Positions 44,565 through 53,571 are shown, numbered from the stretch's first letter. The stretch: 64,000 bases of DNA from Flavobacteriales bacterium (GCA_026129465.1 JAHCIA010000001.1:1621964-1685963), one strand, 5' to 3'. Notes: generated by a model from the letters alone, not told the origin. Translations and numbers: made by a program.

Positions 44565-46556
44565 TCACAACTCGGCGTCCACGCTCACGGTGTAGGCCTT
44601 CAGAGGTACGCTGCTGCCACGGGGGCTCACGCGCAGGTAGCCCTGCATCTCCTGGTGCAGCGCGCTGCAGAAGTCGGTGCAGTAGAAGGGCACCACGCCC
44701 ACCTTGGTCGGCACCCATTTCAGCGTGGCGGTCTCGCCGGGCATGATCAGCAGTTCAGCGTTGGCCGCCCCCTTGATCGCGAAGCCGTGCGGCACGTCCC
44801 AATCCTGCTCCAGGTTGGTCACGTGGAAATACACCGTGTCGCCCAACTGCACTCCTTCCACGTTGTCCGGCGTGAAGTGGGACCGGATGGTGGTCATCTT
44901 GATGTGCACGTTGCGGCCGCGGCGCTCGATGCCGCTCTCCTTTTCGCCCTTGGCCACCCAGGGGTGGTGGTTGTCCTCGATGCGGAAGAACTTCACCTCG
45001 CGCGGCTTGATGAGGTCCGCCGGGGCGGCCTGTGCGTAGTGCGGCTCACCCGTGGTGGGGAAGTCCAGCAGCAGCTCCATCTTGTCGCCGTCGATGCTGT
45101 AGAGCTGGGCGCTCTGCGTCAGTTCCGGTCCGGTGGGCAGGTAGCGGTCCTTGGTGATCTTGTTGTAGGCCACCACGTATTTGCCCCAGGGTTTCGCGCT
45201 GTTGCCGCCGGGCACCATCAGGTGGCCGATGCTGTAGTAGGTGGGTACCCGGTCCAGCACCTCCAGCTTCTCCACGTTCCACTTCACGATCTCGCTGCTC
45301 ACGAAGAAACTGGTGTAGGCGTTGCCGTTGGCGTCGAACTCGGTATGCAGGGGGCCCAGACCGGGCTTCTTCACCTCGCCGTGCAGCACGCTCTCGTACT
45401 TCAGCACGGGGATGCCGACGAAGTCGCCCTCGAAGTCCTTGCTGGCGATGGCCTCCTGGATCTTCTTGAAGGAGAACACCGGCAGCAGGGCGGCCAGCTT
45501 GCCGCTGCCCACGATGTACTCGCCGGTGGGGTTCACGTCGCAGCCGTGCGGGCTCTTGGGGCAGGGCATGAAGTAGAGCAGGCCGGGGTGTTCCCGGTAG
45601 TCGAGTTGCAGCACATCCTCATAGATGGTGCTTTCCACCGTGTGGGTGTGCTCGTTCAGCCAGTTGCTGTAGTGCTTGCCGGGAGCGCGCTTGCCCTTGC
45701 CCTCCTTCGCCAGTTGTTCGGCGAGCTTCCAGTTCACGGCCATGATGAAGTCCTTGTCGCGCTGGCTGGCGTTCACCTCCAGCAGGCTGTAGGCCTTCTC
45801 GGTGTTGTAGCAGCTGAAGAAGAACCAGCCATCGCTGGCGCCCTTGCCGGTACGTGCCAGATCGAAGTTCACCGGCGGGGTGAGGATCTGGAAGGCGATG
45901 CTCATCTTGCCCGTCTCGGGTTCGGGCTTGATGAAGGACACCGAGCCCTTGAAGTTCTCCTTGTAGGTGTTGATGGGCACATCGCGTTCGGCCTCGCTGC
46001 CCACCGGCACGCTGAAGCGGGTGCCGGCCACCACGTACTCGGTGTTCGGGGTGGCGAAGGGCGAACTGTGGTTGCCCGCGCTGTGCGGGATCTCGATCAT
46101 GCTGTGGGTGCGGAAGGTGCCCAGGTCGATCAGCGCGATGCGCGGCGTGTTGTTGCCGTTGATGAAGCACCAGCGCCCATCGGGCACCGCATTGGTCATG
46201 GACAGTTCGGGATGGTGGCTGTCGTCCCATGGGATGAAGCCGTGGCTGGTCGTGAGCATGGGCTTCGTCTCCTCGCTGAAGCCATAGCCGCTTTCGGGAT
46301 CCACGCTGAACACGGGGACCTCGCGGAGCAGACGCCCGCTGGGGAGTCCGTAGATGGCCAACTGGCCACTGAAGCCGCCGCTCACGAAATTGTAGAACTC
46401 ATCATGTGTTCCTGGCGCGACGTATACCCGCGAGGCGGCATCGCCCGTCACGGCCGTGCGCGTGGTACCCGGCCGGCAGCCGGGGCTGTTCATCATCAGG
46501 AACGCCATGGCCGAGAAGCCGATGACGATGCCGGTGATCTTGAAGGACTTGTTCAT
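44565..46556 (-). CDS. nosZ: Nitrous oxide reductase NosZ, clade II (Sec-type)
   Basis: This 663-residue periplasmic copper enzyme reduces N2O to N2. The CuA site is intact near the C-terminus: CTDFCSALHQEM (about residues 625-637). CuZ-region His residues include DDSHHPELS, EHTHTVEST and DNHHPW. The N-terminus has a hydrophobic Sec-type signal without a twin-Arg motif, which places it in clade II (atypical) NosZ. The signal ends NSPGC, so a lipid anchor is possible though the lipobox is weak. It follows the cytochrome c gene by about 30 bp and is in a nos operon that lacks nosR and nosX, as is usual for clade II. Confidence 0.96.
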   Translation of the reverse strand: MNKSFKITGIVIGFSAMAFLMMNSPGCRPGTTRTAVTGDAASRVYVAPGTHDEFYNFVSGGFSGQLAIYGLPSGRLLREVPVFSVDPESGYGFSEETKPMLTTSHGFIPWDDSHHPELSMTNAVPDGRWCFINGNNTPRIALIDLGTFRTHSMIEIPHSAGNHSSPFATPNTEYVVAGTRFSVPVGSEAERDVPINTYKENFKGSVSFIKPEPETGKMSIAFQILTPPVNFDLARTGKGASDGWFFFSCYNTEKAYSLLEVNASQRDKDFIMAVNWKLAEQLAKEGKGKRAPGKHYSNWLNEHTHTVESTIYEDVLQLDYREHPGLLYFMPCPKSPHGCDVNPTGEYIVGSGKLAALLPVFSFKKIQEAIASKDFEGDFVGIPVLKYESVLHGEVKKPGLGPLHTEFDANGNAYTSFFVSSEIVKWNVEKLEVLDRVPTYYSIGHLMVPGGNSAKPWGKYVVAYNKITKDRYLPTGPELTQSAQLYSIDGDKMELLLDFPTTGEPHYAQAAPADLIKPREVKFFRIEDNHHPWVAKGEKESGIERRGRNVHIKMTTIRSHFTPDNVEGVQLGDTVYFHVTNLEQDWDVPHGFAIKGAANAELLIMPGETATLKWVPTKVGVVPFYCTDFCSALHQEMQGYLRVSPRGSSVPLKAYTVSVDAEL

Positions 46557-46586
46557 GTTGCTTGGTGTATGGGTGGTGTCTCTTCG

Positions 46587-47045
46587 TCAAAGGGTGCGCA
46601 TGTACTCGAGCACATCACGGCCATCGGACTTGCTCAGTCCCTGGTTCGGCATGCGCACGAGGCATTCCTCCAGCAGCCGCTGAGCTTCGTCGTCGGTCTC
46701 CAACATCGCATCGATGTTGAGGATCATGTTCATGATCCATTCGGGTTTGCGGCGCTCCAGGATGCCTTTGAAGCCCGGGCCGACCACCCGGTTGGCACCG
46801 AGGCTGTGGCAGGCCTGGCACTTCATGTCGTATATCCCACGGCCCTTGTCCACCATGCCCTGGTCGATGTCGCCCATGGTGATGTCCGCGGCGGTGAAAA
46901 GTTTCGCCGTGCTCTTGCCCGCTCCGCCCGCTGCGGCGCCCGATGCGCCCGGCGGACCGGCCGGGGCGCTTTCGCCACCGCCACAGGCGGCCATGGTCAG
47001 GATGAACGTCGCGGCCAGGATGTGTTTGATCTTGCGTGTCTTCAT
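46587..47045 (-). CDS. Monoheme cytochrome c lipoprotein, first gene of the nos operon
   Basis: This 152-residue protein has a lipobox (TMAACGGG), a Gly/Ala-rich linker and one heme motif CQACH with a distal Met in RMPNQGL. It probably delivers electrons to NosZ, a role given to small cytochromes in clade II nos clusters. It is the first gene after the Crp/Fnr-type promoter. Confidence 0.88.
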   Translation of the reverse strand: MKTRKIKHILAATFILTMAACGGGESAPAGPPGASGAAAGGAGKSTAKLFTAADITMGDIDQGMVDKGRGIYDMKCQACHSLGANRVVGPGFKGILERRKPEWIMNMILNIDAMLETDDEAQRLLEECLVRMPNQGLSKSDGRDVLEYMRTL

Positions 47046-47071
47046 GGTGATGGGGTGTTCTTTGGCCGGGC

Positions 47072-47114
47072 CAAAAGTCAGTGGATAAAGATATCCGCTT
47101 CATGACAATGGTCA
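47072..47114 (-). promoter_or_regulatory. Crp/Fnr-type promoter of the nos operon
   Basis: Dyad TGACCATTGTCA (47114-47103) and octamer GACTTTTG (47079-47072), offset 35; the ATG at 47045 is 26 nt after it. Between them lies GGATATCTTTATCC (47096-47083), itself near-palindromic. The dyad is shared with the divergent gene at 47166, where a weaker octamer TCTCCTTG (47137-47144) sits at a similar offset. Confidence 0.65.
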
Positions 47115-47165
47115 CCTTTGCCGATGATCCATGGCATCTCCTTGCGGTGTGAAGCGACGAACATC

Positions 47166-48395
47166 ATGACCTCCACTTTCCGCCTCTGGTTCCTGGTGGC
47201 CCTGGCCGATCTGCTGGCCGCCGCCGTGATCGGCGTGCTGCTGCGCGGCATGTTCCTGTGGGAGATCCCCTTCGTGCGATTCCGGCCCTGGCTGCACGGC
47301 CATTCGCACGTGGCCATGCTGGGCTGGCTCTTCATCGGTGTGGTGGTGGCATTGCTGCACGATGGTGGGAAGCGCGGTCTCACGCGGACCACCGGGGCGC
47401 TGCTCCTCGGCCTGCAGGCCGCCGTGGTGGTCATGCTCTTCAGCTTTCCGGCGCAGGGCTACGGACCAGTGAGCATCGGCTCCTCCTCGGTGCACATGGT
47501 CCTCGCGTACATCATCACGGGTTCCCTCTGGCGCGCCAGCCGCGCCTGGCCGGCAGCGGGCAGTGGCAGGCTCGTGCGCTGGGCGGTGGTGTTCTTCATG
47601 CTGTCCACCCTCGGTGTGATCGGCATCGGCCCCATCATCGCCCTGGGCCATCAAGGCAAGGAGATCTACTACTGGGCCGTACAGTTCTTCCTGCACTTCC
47701 AATTCAACGGCTGGCTGTGGTTCGCCGCCATGGCGCTGGGCGTGCGCTGGGCTGAACGCCAGGGCATCGACCTGCGGCTCGACCGCCTGACGCTGGCCCT
47801 CTGGGTGGTCTCGGCCATCCTCACCTATGCGCTGGCCATCGCCTGGAGCGAGCCCCTACCGGCCGTATTCGCCACCGTGAGCATAGGCGTGCTGCTGCAG
47901 GTCTGGGCCGCCTTGCGCACCTTGCGCATTCTGCGGCGCCTGGAGTCGCGCGCCCGCGACCGCTTCCCGGCATGGACCAAGGTGCTCATCGGGGTGGCGC
48001 TGGTGTCCATGGCGTTGAAGGTGATGGTCCAGGCCGCCGTGGCACTGCCCGATATCGCCGTGGTGGGCTTCACCCTGCGCCACTATGTGATGGGCTTCAT
48101 CCATCTGAACACCCTGGCCACCATGAGCAGCCTGCTCCTCGCCTATGCGCTGACGCAGGAGTGGCTCGGCATCCATCGGACGATGGTCCGCATCGGCCTC
48201 ATCCTGTTCATCGCCGGAGTGCTGCTCAGCGAACTGTTGCTCTTCGTCCAGGGCACCTTCTTCTGGGCGGGCCAGGGCCTCATCCCCGGCCACTACTGGC
48301 ACCTGTTCATCACTTCCGCCCTGATGCCATCAGGGATCGCCTGTCTGCTGGCCGGAGCCTGCCGGCCGGAGAAACGTGAACAAGTCGCCCAGTGA
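47166..48395 (+). CDS. Heme-copper-oxidase subunit I-like membrane protein
   Basis: This 409-residue protein has about eleven membrane helices. His-rich spots in helices, such as WLHGHSHVAMLGWL, FFLHFQFNGWLWF, RHYVMGFIHLNTLA and GHYWHLF, resemble heme-ligand positions of heme-copper oxidase subunit I and its NO reductase relatives, but the full set of ligands was not confirmed. It is divergent from the nos operon and is followed by Rrf2, Crp/Fnr and ric genes, so a role in NO or low-oxygen metabolism is likely. Its end overlaps the frame of the Rrf2 gene. ATG 47166 starts at MTSTFRLW. Confidence 0.5.
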   Translation: MTSTFRLWFLVALADLLAAAVIGVLLRGMFLWEIPFVRFRPWLHGHSHVAMLGWLFIGVVVALLHDGGKRGLTRTTGALLLGLQAAVVVMLFSFPAQGYGPVSIGSSSVHMVLAYIITGSLWRASRAWPAAGSGRLVRWAVVFFMLSTLGVIGIGPIIALGHQGKEIYYWAVQFFLHFQFNGWLWFAAMALGVRWAERQGIDLRLDRLTLALWVVSAILTYALAIAWSEPLPAVFATVSIGVLLQVWAALRTLRILRRLESRARDRFPAWTKVLIGVALVSMALKVMVQAAVALPDIAVVGFTLRHYVMGFIHLNTLATMSSLLLAYALTQEWLGIHRTMVRIGLILFIAGVLLSELLLFVQGTFFWAGQGLIPGHYWHLFITSALMPSGIACLLAGACRPEKREQVAQ

Positions 48396-48435
48396 AGGTC
48401 AGGCTTCCGATACCTTCGCGCGCCGCCATCGACAC

Positions 48436-48876
48436 ATGTTCTCCAAAGCCTGCGAATACGCCATCCGCGCCACGCTCCACATCGCGCAGGCCACCGCCGC
48501 CGATGAGCGCGTCACGGTGAAGGATATCGCGAAGGCGACCGGCTCCCCGGAAGCCTTCACCGCCAAAGTGCTGCAGCATCTGGTGCGCGATGGGCACATC
48601 GGATCCATGAAGGGCCCTGGCGGCGGATTCACGCTCACCGAGGCCCGGGCGAAGAAGCTGAAGCTCGCCGCCATCGTGAAGAGCATCGATGGCGATGATG
48701 TGTACACGGGCTGCGCGCTGGGACTGCACCAATGCGACGACAAGAAGCCCTGCCCCCTGCACGAGCGGTTCAAGGACGTGCGGGATCGATTGCGCCAGCT
48801 GCTGGAGAACACCACGGTGCATGATGTGACCATGGGCCTGGGTGTGGCTGTGGGCACGTTCCGCCTCAAGGGCTGA
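48436..48876 (+). CDS. Rrf2 family transcriptional regulator
   Basis: This 146-residue protein has an N-terminal winged helix (MFSKACEYAIRATLHIA, VTVKDIAKATGSPEAFTAKVLQ) and three Cys in a C-x6-C-x5-C pattern (CALGLHQCDDKKPC), the Fe-S ligand region of NsrR/IscR-type members. It could sense NO or Fe-S status, fitting the Ric gene nearby. The start at 48436 lies just after the end of the preceding gene. The target genes are not shown by the sequence. Confidence 0.88.
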   Translation: MFSKACEYAIRATLHIAQATAADERVTVKDIAKATGSPEAFTAKVLQHLVRDGHIGSMKGPGGGFTLTEARAKKLKLAAIVKSIDGDDVYTGCALGLHQCDDKKPCPLHERFKDVRDRLRQLLENTTVHDVTMGLGVAVGTFRLKG

Positions 48877-48897
48877 GGTCCCGGTTAATTTCTCGGC

Positions 48898-49587
48898 ATG
48901 GAGCCCATCCCGTTGCCGGATACGCTCGCGGAGATGATCGCGCTGCATTGCGGCAAGAGCTGGCAGGACCGGATCAAGCGACATCGCCTCACCCAGCGTT
49001 TCGATGCCGGACAGGATGTCTTCCGGGAAGGCGACCCCGCCGACCAGCTCTTCATCGTGCGCAAGGGCAAGGTGAAAGTGTTCTGCACCTACGGTCCGGA
49101 CGCGAGGCGGATACTCCGTTTCGCGCGCGATGGCCAGGTCCTGGGCCATCGCGGGATCGGTGCGGGATTCACCTACTCGGTCAGCGCCACCGCCCTCACG
49201 CCCACCACGGTCGACGCCCTGCCCATGCCATTGTTCATGCAAGTGCTGGAGGCCAACGCCGCGTTCAGCTTCCACTTCATGCTCTTCTTCGCCGAAGAGT
49301 TGCGGCGCAGTGAGGAGCAGACCAGGGCCATGCTGGACCTGAGCGCTGAACAACGGGTGGTCAAGGCCCTGCTCGCCACGCTGCGTTGCTTCGGCTTCGA
49401 CAAGGACGACAGGACCCTGCTCGCGTTCACGCCCAGCCGCCAGGACCTGGCCGACTACGCGGGCACCACCTACGAGAGCACCATCCGTGCGCTATCGGCG
49501 CTGCAGAAGAAGAAGCTCATCAAGTCCGTGGGGCGCGAGTTGCGGATCGTGGACCGCGGGAAGCTGGAAAGTCTCATGCGCGGCTGA
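48898..49587 (+). CDS. Crp/Fnr family transcriptional regulator
   Basis: This 229-residue protein has an N-terminal cyclic-nucleotide-like sensor domain (EGDPADQLFIVRKGKVKVF) and a C-terminal helix-turn-helix, SRQDLADYAGTTYESTIRAL. Its recognition helix has Glu and Arg in the E-x3-R spacing used by FNR and CRP to read TGA half-sites. There is no Cys cluster of the FNR type at the N-terminus, so it is not a classical Fe-S Fnr; a heme or other ligand is possible. It is the best local candidate to bind the TGAY-N4-RTCA dyads described here. Confidence 0.9.
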   Translation: MEPIPLPDTLAEMIALHCGKSWQDRIKRHRLTQRFDAGQDVFREGDPADQLFIVRKGKVKVFCTYGPDARRILRFARDGQVLGHRGIGAGFTYSVSATALTPTTVDALPMPLFMQVLEANAAFSFHFMLFFAEELRRSEEQTRAMLDLSAEQRVVKALLATLRCFGFDKDDRTLLAFTPSRQDLADYAGTTYESTIRALSALQKKKLIKSVGRELRIVDRGKLESLMRG

Positions 49588-49614
49588 CCGGCGCTCCCTG
49601 CGCGTCATCGCGAC

Positions 49615-49657
49615 TGTCAAAGGTCATTTTTACAGGATATTTTTGTCCGTTATTTTG
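49615..49657 (+). promoter_or_regulatory. Crp/Fnr-type promoter of ric
   Basis: Dyad TGTCAAAGGTCA (49615-49626; one mismatch to TGAY-N4-RTCA) and octamer TTATTTTG (49650-49657), offset 35, 29 nt before the ATG at 49687. A second octamer TATTTTTG (49638-49645) matches TAnnTTTG better, so two start points are possible. Confidence 0.6.
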
Positions 49658-49686
49658 CGCATCATCCATCCAGAAAAGCGACCATC

Positions 49687-50424
49687 ATGGACACCACCAC
49701 CATCACACCCGACCGCACCATCGGCTCCATCGTGGCCGAGGACTTCCGTACCGCTGCCGTATTCAACCACCATGGCATCGACTTCTGCTGCAAGGGTGGC
49801 CGCAGCCTGGCGGAGGTATGCCGCTCCAAGGGTCTCGATCAGGCCACTCTTGAACGCGAGATCCGGGATGCGGTCGACCGGAACATCGGCGCCAGCGAGG
49901 ATCACCGGACCTGGCCGCTGGCACGGCTCATCGAGCACATCGAACGCGTGCACCACCGCTATGTGGAGAGCCGCACCACCACCCTGCTCCAGTTCCTGGA
50001 CAAGTTGTGCAAGGTGCATGGTGACCGCCATCCGGAGTTGTTCGCCATCCAGCGCGAGTTCCAGGAATGCGCCGGTGCCATGGCCGCCCACATGAAGAAG
50101 GAGGAGCTCATCCTCTTTCCCTTCATCAACCAGTTGGAGAAGGCGAAGCAGCATGGTACCACCCCGCCCACACCCGGATTCGGTGCGGTGGACAACCCCA
50201 TCGCCATGATGGAGGACGAGCACACGGCCGAGGGTGATCGCTTCCGCCGCATCGCCGAACTGAGCGATGGCTACACCAATCCGCCCGACGGCTGCACCAC
50301 CTACGCCACGGCCATGGCCATGCTGCAGGAGTTCGAGCAGGACCTGCACCGCCACATCCACCTGGAGAACAACATCCTGTTCCCCCGGGCGATGGCGCTG
50401 GAGAAAGTTTTGCGTGCAGCCTGA
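49687..50424 (+). CDS. ric: Iron-sulfur cluster repair di-iron protein (Ric/ScdA/YtfE)
   Basis: This 245-residue protein has the N-terminal ScdA motif IDFCCKGGRSL and a C-terminal hemerythrin-like di-iron domain with conserved His/Glu residues (HIERVHHRYVE, HMKKEELILFPF, EDEHTAEGDRF, HIHLENNILFPR). Ric proteins repair Fe-S clusters damaged by NO or oxidants. The neighbouring Rrf2 and Crp/Fnr genes and the dyad promoter agree with induction under nitrosative or low-oxygen stress. The gene stands alone after the Crp/Fnr gene. Confidence 0.93.
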   Translation: MDTTTITPDRTIGSIVAEDFRTAAVFNHHGIDFCCKGGRSLAEVCRSKGLDQATLEREIRDAVDRNIGASEDHRTWPLARLIEHIERVHHRYVESRTTTLLQFLDKLCKVHGDRHPELFAIQREFQECAGAMAAHMKKEELILFPFINQLEKAKQHGTTPPTPGFGAVDNPIAMMEDEHTAEGDRFRRIAELSDGYTNPPDGCTTYATAMAMLQEFEQDLHRHIHLENNILFPRAMALEKVLRAA

Positions 50425-50486
50425 ACGGTTGTCCCAAGCCTGCACACACGGACCACATTGGCAAGCCGCCTGCCCATGGATGTCAG

Positions 50487-51866
50487 CTACACGTTCTCAA
50501 AATGCGCCGTGAAGTGCCGGAGGAACCTCGGCTCCTTCACGATGCGGAAACCACGCACTTGCTCCCGCGTGCGCATGACCTCCTCGAAGGTCTCGGCCAC
50601 GTACTCCATGTGGCTCTGGGTGTACACCCGCCGGGGAATGGCGAGGCGAACCAGTTCCATGGATGAAGGCTTCAGTGAGCCATCAGGCAGGTAGGTGCCG
50701 AACATGACGGAGCCGATCTCCACGCTGCGGATGCCGCCCAGCCGGTAGAGTTCGCACACGAGCGCCTGGCCGGGATACTGGTGCGGCGGGATGTACGGGT
50801 AGAGGGCCTTGGCATCGATGTACACCGCGTGGCCACCGATGGGGCGCATGAGGGGCACACCCAATTCGTGCAGCTTTCGGCCCAGGAAGGTGGTGCTGCG
50901 GATGCGGTAATCGAGGTAGTGCGGATCGAACACCTCCTGCAGGCCAATGGTGATGGCCTCCATGTCGCGCCCGCTGAGGCCGCCGTAGGTGGTGAAGCCC
51001 TCGGTGATGATCAGCAGGTTGATGCAGGCCTCCGCCAGGGTGGCATCGCGGAGGGCGAGGAAACCGCCCATGTTGACGAGCGCGTCCTTCTTGGCGCTCA
51101 TGATGGCACCATCCGCAAGGGCGAACATGTGCTGGGCGATCTGACGGTACGTGAGGCTTTCCATGCCCTTCTCACGGTCCTTGATGAACCAACTGTTCTC
51201 CGCGATGCGGCAGCAATCCAGCACCAAGGGCACACCGTGACGCTTGCAGATGCTGGCCACACCCTCGGCATTGGCCATGCTCACCGGCTGGCCGCCACCG
51301 CTGTTGTTGGTGACGGTGAGGATCACTGCTCCAACATTCCCCTGGTGCTCCTTGAGCAGATGGTCAAGCGCGGCCACGTCCATATTGCCCTTGAAGGGGT
51401 GCTGCAAGGACGGGTCCCGTCCCTCGGCGATGGGGATGTCGATGGCGGTGGCACCTGTGAACTCGATGTTGGCACGCGTGGTATCGAAGTGCGTGTTGCT
51501 GATGAAGACCTTGCCGGGACCGCCCAGGTGGCCGTAGAGGATGCGCTCGGCGGCACGGCCCTGGTGGGTGGGCAGCACATGCTCCATGCCGGTGAGGTCA
51601 CGCACCTCGGCCAGCATGCGCTCCCAACTTCGACTGCCCGCATAGGCCTCATCGCCTTCCATCATGCCGGCCCACTGGTGCGCGCTCATGGCGCTGGTAC
51701 CGCTGTCGGTCATCAGGTCGATGATCACATCGCGCGAGCGCAGCAGGAAGGGATTGCAGTGGGCCTCCTTCAGATGGTCCAAGCGCTCCGCTTCGGAACT
51801 GAGGCCGATGGGTTCCACGGTCTTGATGCGAAAGGGTTCGATGATGGTGCGGTGCTGCATGGGCAT
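50487..51866 (-). CDS. tnaA: Tryptophanase
   Basis: This 459-residue PLP enzyme has the Lys site SAKKDALVNMGG and GGHAVYIDAKALYP. Tryptophanase and tyrosine phenol-lyase are close homologues. Here the region RSVEIGSVMFG has Ile where phenol-lyases have the substrate-binding Arg (in a MERG-type segment), which favours tryptophanase: Trp to indole, pyruvate and ammonia. Start ATG 51866 (MPMQHRTIIEP) or 51860. A Crp/Fnr-type promoter with only 12 nt to the ATG lies upstream. Indole signalling or use of Trp as a carbon source are possible roles. Confidence 0.88.
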   Translation of the reverse strand: MPMQHRTIIEPFRIKTVEPIGLSSEAERLDHLKEAHCNPFLLRSRDVIIDLMTDSGTSAMSAHQWAGMMEGDEAYAGSRSWERMLAEVRDLTGMEHVLPTHQGRAAERILYGHLGGPGKVFISNTHFDTTRANIEFTGATAIDIPIAEGRDPSLQHPFKGNMDVAALDHLLKEHQGNVGAVILTVTNNSGGGQPVSMANAEGVASICKRHGVPLVLDCCRIAENSWFIKDREKGMESLTYRQIAQHMFALADGAIMSAKKDALVNMGGFLALRDATLAEACINLLIITEGFTTYGGLSGRDMEAITIGLQEVFDPHYLDYRIRSTTFLGRKLHELGVPLMRPIGGHAVYIDAKALYPYIPPHQYPGQALVCELYRLGGIRSVEIGSVMFGTYLPDGSLKPSSMELVRLAIPRRVYTQSHMEYVAETFEEVMRTREQVRGFRIVKEPRFLRHFTAHFENV

Positions 51867-51878
51867 TGCTATTCGGGA

Positions 51879-51921
51879 CAAATATGTCCGCTCTTGCAAC
51901 ACCACCGGATGACCCCCATCA
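51879..51921 (-). promoter_or_regulatory. Crp/Fnr-type promoter of the tryptophanase gene
   Basis: Dyad TGATGGGGGTCA (51921-51910) and octamer CATATTTG (51886-51879), offset 35. The octamer lies within the palindrome GGACATATTTGTCC. The ATG is 12 nt further. Confidence 0.6.
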
Positions 51922-51972
51922 GTCGAACCGGCTGGATAGGAAGTGGAAACACGCACCTGGGATGGTGATCCT

Positions 51973-52890
51973 TCACCAAGCGAACCGCGCGCGCATCCCC
52001 TCCAGTTCCTTCACCAAACCTCCTGGGCGTTGTGGCTGGATGCCTTGCAGCCGTGCATCACGCGGCACCTTCAGGCTGAGCAACTCCAGGTGCTGGTCCA
52101 CGAAGAGGAACTCCAGCTGGGGATAGAGCGATCGCAGCGCCTCCACCAGGTCCAGTACGGAGAGGTCGTGCTCCACCAGGTCGAAGGTGCCCGAAAGCGG
52201 TGCACCATGGACCAAGGCACCGAGCGTACCGATGACACCATCAATGTGGATGAAGGGCCGCTGCTGATGACCACTGCCGCTGATGGAGATGCGCCCCTTG
52301 TGGTGGGCCTCGAAGAGAAAGCGGTTGATGACGGCATCGAAGCGCACACTGCGTCCCGGCCCGTACACGTTGCCCAGGCGCAGTATCGTCACCGGACGGC
52401 TGTGCATGAGGCGTTCCATGTGCGTTTCGCCACGCCGCTTGCTGTTGCCGTAGGCTGATCTCGGAGCAGGCCGTGAGCCATAGCTGGCCGCCGCCTCGCC
52501 GGAACCATAGACCGCCGTGCTGCTCAGGTACACCACGTGGGCATCGGGCGCCACGTCCTCTATGGTGTAGACCACCTCGGCCGTGCCCCAGTGGTTAACC
52601 TGCTCGAAGTGGTGGTGGCCCGCCTCCGCGAAGGGCGTGGTGACCTTGGCCGCCAGATGGAACACGCGGTCCATGCCCGCCAGTTCCTTCCGCAGTTTGC
52701 GCGAATCCAGGATGTCGCCCTGCACGATACGCACGGGTACCTTGCCCAAACGCGGCCCCATGAAGAGCCCGTGGTGCCCCCGGCTCAGGTCATCATACAC
52801 CACCAGCTCGGTGATGCGCTCATCCGTGGAAAGTGCGGCCACGAGTTCCGCACCGATGTATCCGGCCCCGCCGGTGATCGCGATCTTCAT
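51973..52890 (-). CDS. NAD-dependent epimerase/dehydratase (sugar nucleotide type)
   Basis: This 305-residue short-chain dehydrogenase has the NAD motif GGAGYIG, a catalytic LSSTAVYG with YGNSK, and NVYGPG, as in UDP-glucose 4-epimerases and related enzymes. It starts with ATGA overlap on the stop of the cysH gene, so the two genes are one unit. Which sugar nucleotide it acts on is not visible. Confidence 0.85.
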   Translation of the reverse strand: MKIAITGGAGYIGAELVAALSTDERITELVVYDDLSRGHHGLFMGPRLGKVPVRIVQGDILDSRKLRKELAGMDRVFHLAAKVTTPFAEAGHHHFEQVNHWGTAEVVYTIEDVAPDAHVVYLSSTAVYGSGEAAASYGSRPAPRSAYGNSKRRGETHMERLMHSRPVTILRLGNVYGPGRSVRFDAVINRFLFEAHHKGRISISGSGHQQRPFIHIDGVIGTLGALVHGAPLSGTFDLVEHDLSVLDLVEALRSLYPQLEFLFVDQHLELLSLKVPRDARLQGIQPQRPGGLVKELEGMRARFAW

Positions 52891-53567
52891 GGGTCAGCTT
52901 GCGTTGCGCCGTCCTTCAGCAACTCCGTGTTCAACCCGCACTCCGTCTTGTTCAGTCCGAACCATCGGCTGGTCCGCTCATCGTAGCCGTCCATCAGCTT
53001 GCGTGTGCAGGGCTCGCAGCCGATGCTGCCATAGCCCTCGGCCTCCAACGGGTGCTCGGGCAGGTCGTGCGCCTTGCGGTATTCGTACACCATGCGGGCG
53101 TTCCAATCCAGCATGGGGTGGTAGCGCAGGCAGCCGAAGCCGGCGGGCTGCTCCACCTGCATGGCGCGACGCGCGGCGCTCTGGTCGGCCCGCACACCGT
53201 TGATCCACACATCGAACTCCGCGAGCACCCGCTCAAGGGGCTGCACCTTGTTCAGGTGGCAGCAGCGGTCGGGATCCCAGGTGTACATCAGCGCACCGCT
53301 GGCATCGCGCTGCTGGCTCTTGGGCACGGCGGGCCGCAAGCCGATGAACTGCAAACCGAGCCGCTCTTTCAGCACATCGCGGAAGCGAAGCGTGTCCGGG
53401 AAGAGATAACCGGTATCCACGTAGTACACCGGAATGCGCGCATCGATCCGCGACAGCATGTGCAGCATGGGCACGCTATGCCCTTGGAAGCTGGTGCTGG
53501 CGAAGAGGGTCTTGCCTTCGGCTTGGAAGGCATGGACACGATCGCGGAAAGCGTCGAAGGTGGGCAT
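52887..53567 (-). CDS. cysH: CysH-type APS/PAPS reductase
   Basis: This 226-residue protein has a PP-loop fold for reducing adenylyl sulfate to sulfite, the step of assimilatory sulfate reduction. Two Cys pairs, DRCCHLNK and GCEPC, fit the [4Fe-4S] site of the APS-type (bacterial assimilatory) reductases. The last residues (TECGLNTELL) carry the catalytic Cys of the family, in an ECGLN-type motif. The ATG lies 4 nt after CACCTTTG at 53579-53572, a leaderless-type promoter. Confidence 0.9.
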   Translation of the reverse strand: MPTFDAFRDRVHAFQAEGKTLFASTSFQGHSVPMLHMLSRIDARIPVYYVDTGYLFPDTLRFRDVLKERLGLQFIGLRPAVPKSQQRDASGALMYTWDPDRCCHLNKVQPLERVLAEFDVWINGVRADQSAARRAMQVEQPAGFGCLRYHPMLDWNARMVYEYRKAHDLPEHPLEAEGYGSIGCEPCTRKLMDGYDERTSRWFGLNKTECGLNTELLKDGATQADP

Positions 53568-53571
53568 GGGG

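Noticed and set aside
51876..51889. Separate regulator site GGACA-N4-TGTCC, with similar words near 39975, 47083 and 49634
   Set aside because: These near-palindromes overlap or adjoin the -7 region of the dyad promoters and vary more than the TGAY-N4-RTCA dyads; I treat them as part of the composite promoter, not as an independent operator.
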